7,305 nucleotides of DNA. Source: Comamonadaceae bacterium (GTDB lineage Bacteria; Pseudomonadota; Gammaproteobacteria; Burkholderiales; Burkholderiaceae_C). The notes beneath the pieces are model-generated. The model ran no database searches, had not been told where the DNA came from, and was given only the letters and a program-made list of their open reading frames with translations. The number at the start of each line of letters is the position of its first letter. The first letter of the stretch is position 1. Positions 6,814-7,305 of this stretch are shown piece after piece. Position numbers and translations under genes: made by a program. The DNA lies in the NCBI GenBank assembly GCA_947483455.1, contig CANKNK010000082.1, forward strand, positions 1 through 7,305, written 5' to 3'.

Positions 6814-7305
6814 CTAGTTGCGCACGCCGCTGGCCACATGGCCGGCGGGCACATGGCGCGCTGCGGATTCGATGTGGCCGGTCTGGTCGTCAAAGAAAAA
6901 ATCAGGCTCGAATTCGCGCAGAAAAGCGCCCTTGTCCAGGCCGCCTAAAAACATGGCTTCGTCCACTTCAATGTTCCAGTCCATCAGCGTGCGGATGGCG
7001 CGCTCATGCGCAGGGGCGCTGCGCGCGGTGACCAGCGCGGTGCGTATGCGCATGGCAGGGCGAGCGGCTTGCTGCAACTGGTGCAAGGCCACCAATAAGG
7101 GCTTGAAAGGCCCATCGGGCAAGGGCTGGGCCGCTTTGTCTTGCTCGTGCTGCTGAAACGCATCGAGCCCCTGCGACTGGTACACCCGCTCGGCCTCGTC
7201 GCTAAACAGTACCGCGTCGCCGTCAAAAGCAATACGCACTTCCTGCGGATGCGCCACGCTGGCGTGCGCCGATTGCGGATACACCTGCGCCGCAGGCACG
7301 CCGGC
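6814..7305 (-). CDS. 5'-nucleotidase (PF06189-like), C-terminal part, runs off right edge
   Basis: The frame is open to the right edge, so the 163 residues seen are the C-terminal portion of a protein of probably about 300. Visible blocks are RIAFDGDAVLFSDEAERVY, with the acidic DGD typical of this family; TARSAPAHERAIRTL, the likely HAD motif II Thr region; and FEPDFFFDDQTGHIE near the end, carrying the paired Asp of HAD motif IV. The family hydrolyses nucleoside 5'-monophosphates in the cytoplasm. A GTG at 7299 lies in frame, but it has coding sequence before it and is probably internal. The gene is followed after only 9 nt by the DUF1800 gene, so it likely leads or belongs to that operon. 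Why a cytoplasmic nucleotidase would be co-transcribed with an exported pair is not explained by the sequence. Confidence 0.85.
   Translation of the reverse strand, partial: AGVPAAQVYPQSAHASVAHPQEVRIAFDGDAVLFSDEAERVYQSQGLDAFQQHEQDKAAQPLPDGPFKPLLVALHQLQQAARPAMRIRTALVTARSAPAHERAIRTLMDWNIEVDEAMFLGGLDKGAFLREFEPDFFFDDQTGHIESAARHVPAGHVASGVRN

Overview
The window reads as a piece of a GC-rich betaproteobacterial chromosome, most likely Burkholderiales/Comamonadaceae (Rhodoferax- or Limnohabitans-like). The translated proteins look like that group, and the left edge carries the first codons of a BchI-type magnesium chelatase ATPase. That gene would make the organism an anoxygenic phototroph and place the left edge at the border of a photosynthesis gene cluster. 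The taxonomic placement is inferred from protein style, not from a search.

Layout, left to right. (1) 1-113, minus: start of bchI, running off the left edge. (2) 154-391, minus: a short, broken remnant resembling the signal-anchor N-terminus of an alpha/beta hydrolase. (3) 392-625: a non-coding stretch with several short inverted repeats and a sigma70-like promoter reading right. (4) 626-1320, plus: a two-gene toxin-antitoxin module, a PIN-domain toxin followed by a small ribbon-helix-helix-type antitoxin with an ATGA overlap. (5) 1397-2422, minus: a YhbW-type luciferase-like flavin monooxygenase, convergent with the antitoxin. (6) 2669-3965, plus: a DUF1003 membrane protein and queC (preQ0 synthase, queuosine pathway). 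(7) 3962-7305, minus: a compact three-gene operon, transcribed right to left: a 5'-nucleotidase (its 5' end lies outside the window), a DUF1800 lipoprotein and a DUF1501 protein with a twin-arginine signal. The stop codons of queC and the DUF1501 gene overlap tail to tail.

How the genes work together: the PIN/RHH pair should be a self-contained RNase toxin and its neutraliser. DUF1800 and DUF1501 proteins are a recurrent exported pair of unknown function; here they are encoded behind a nucleotide phosphatase, with gaps of only 9 and 20 nt. QueC makes the 7-deazaguanine precursor for tRNA queuosine and is probably co-transcribed with the DUF1003 gene by proximity only. No tRNA, rRNA, CRISPR array or insertion sequence was seen. 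Most of the window is ordinary chromosomal coding sequence. The least ordinary part is 114-1320, where a degraded gene, a possibly structured non-coding stretch and a toxin-antitoxin module sit next to a photosynthesis gene.
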